Assembly (NCBI GenBank): GCA_021823365.1
Contig: JAKAOD010000239.1
Span: forward strand, 1-5,498
DNA length: 5,498 bases
Direction of reading: 5' to 3'
From: Actinomycetes bacterium
Lineage (GTDB): Bacteria; Actinomycetota; Acidimicrobiia; Acidimicrobiales; Bog-793
A program made the translations under genes and the position numbers. Position 1 is the stretch's first letter. Every line of letters starts with the position of its first letter. A model generated the notes under the pieces. That model did no database searches, had not been told where the DNA came from, and worked only from the letters and a program-made list of their open reading frames with translations. This document shows, one piece after another, positions 5,369 to 5,498 of the stretch.

Positions 5369-5498
5369 CTACGGACGCCAGTCGAGATGCAAGAGCACCT
5401 GCGCGAGCAGATGTCCTTCGGCGACGTAGCCCGGAAGCAAAGGGTGGAACGACCGGTTCAGGTCCAGCACGTCGATGCCGTTCATCCATGCGGCTCCC
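5369..5498 (-). CDS. C-terminal end of an unidentified protein (partial, enters from the right)
   Basis: The minus-strand frame ending in TAG at 5371-5369 is open to the window edge and gives 42 residues, ending in VLLHLDWRP. The residues read like a real folded C-terminus: alternating aliphatic and acidic residues (GIDVLDLNRSFH, then AEGHLLAQVLLHLDW) with little of the Arg/Pro/Ala bias of the other frames here. The segment VLDLN...AEGHLLAQVLL faintly recalls the end of SGNH/GDSL hydrolases, but the usual Asp-x-x-His is absent, so no function is assigned. It converges on the RDD gene with a 41-base gap. The competing minus-strand frame starting at 5489 is Arg-rich and runs antisense through the RDD gene, so it is rejected. 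Confidence 0.55.
   Translation of the reverse strand, partial: GAAWMNGIDVLDLNRSFHPLLPGYVAEGHLLAQVLLHLDWRP

Overview
The window is high-GC bacterial DNA with dense, tightly packed genes. At least five of the six complete genes start with GTG. Residue patterns such as NTDNRLMSG in the adenosine deaminase and LCAECG in the cytidine deaminase, plus an apparent F420/flavin-type split-barrel protein, point to an actinobacterium (Actinomycetota). The exact lineage cannot be read from this stretch.

Left and centre (1-4005, minus strand): a compact nucleoside salvage and catabolism operon, transcribed right to left. The order is cytidine deaminase (cdd), thymidine/pyrimidine-nucleoside phosphorylase (deoA/pdp), adenosine deaminase (add), deoxyribose-phosphate aldolase (deoC), then the first ten codons of a further gene that leaves the window. 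cdd/deoA and deoA/add each overlap by a GTGA, and each start has a good Shine-Dalgarno sequence. Together the enzymes deaminate cytidine and adenosine nucleosides, split uridine/thymidine-type nucleosides into base and (deoxy)ribose 1-phosphate, and cleave deoxyribose 5-phosphate to acetaldehyde and glyceraldehyde 3-phosphate. The mutase that joins the 1-phosphate to the 5-phosphate (phosphopentomutase) and a purine nucleoside phosphorylase are not in the window.

Middle (4006-4147): a 142-base divergent spacer between cdd and a plus-strand gene. It holds the cdd ribosome binding site, a possible -10 box and two short perfect inverted repeats that could be operators.

Right (4148-5327, plus strand): a 136-residue PPOX/split-barrel family protein with no visible ribosome binding site, a 145-base spacer with a possible promoter, then a 207-residue RDD-family membrane protein. 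Its N-terminus carries five copies of a Tyr-Pro-Pro-Gly-Ser-Tyr repeat encoded by a 27/30-base tandem array.

Right edge (5328-5498): a GC-rich hairpin in a convergent gap, then the last 42 codons of an unidentified minus-strand gene. I see no mobile element, CRISPR array, tRNA or rRNA. Apart from the RDD repeat array and possible operators, the window looks like an ordinary metabolic region; I do not find strong evidence of a new system.
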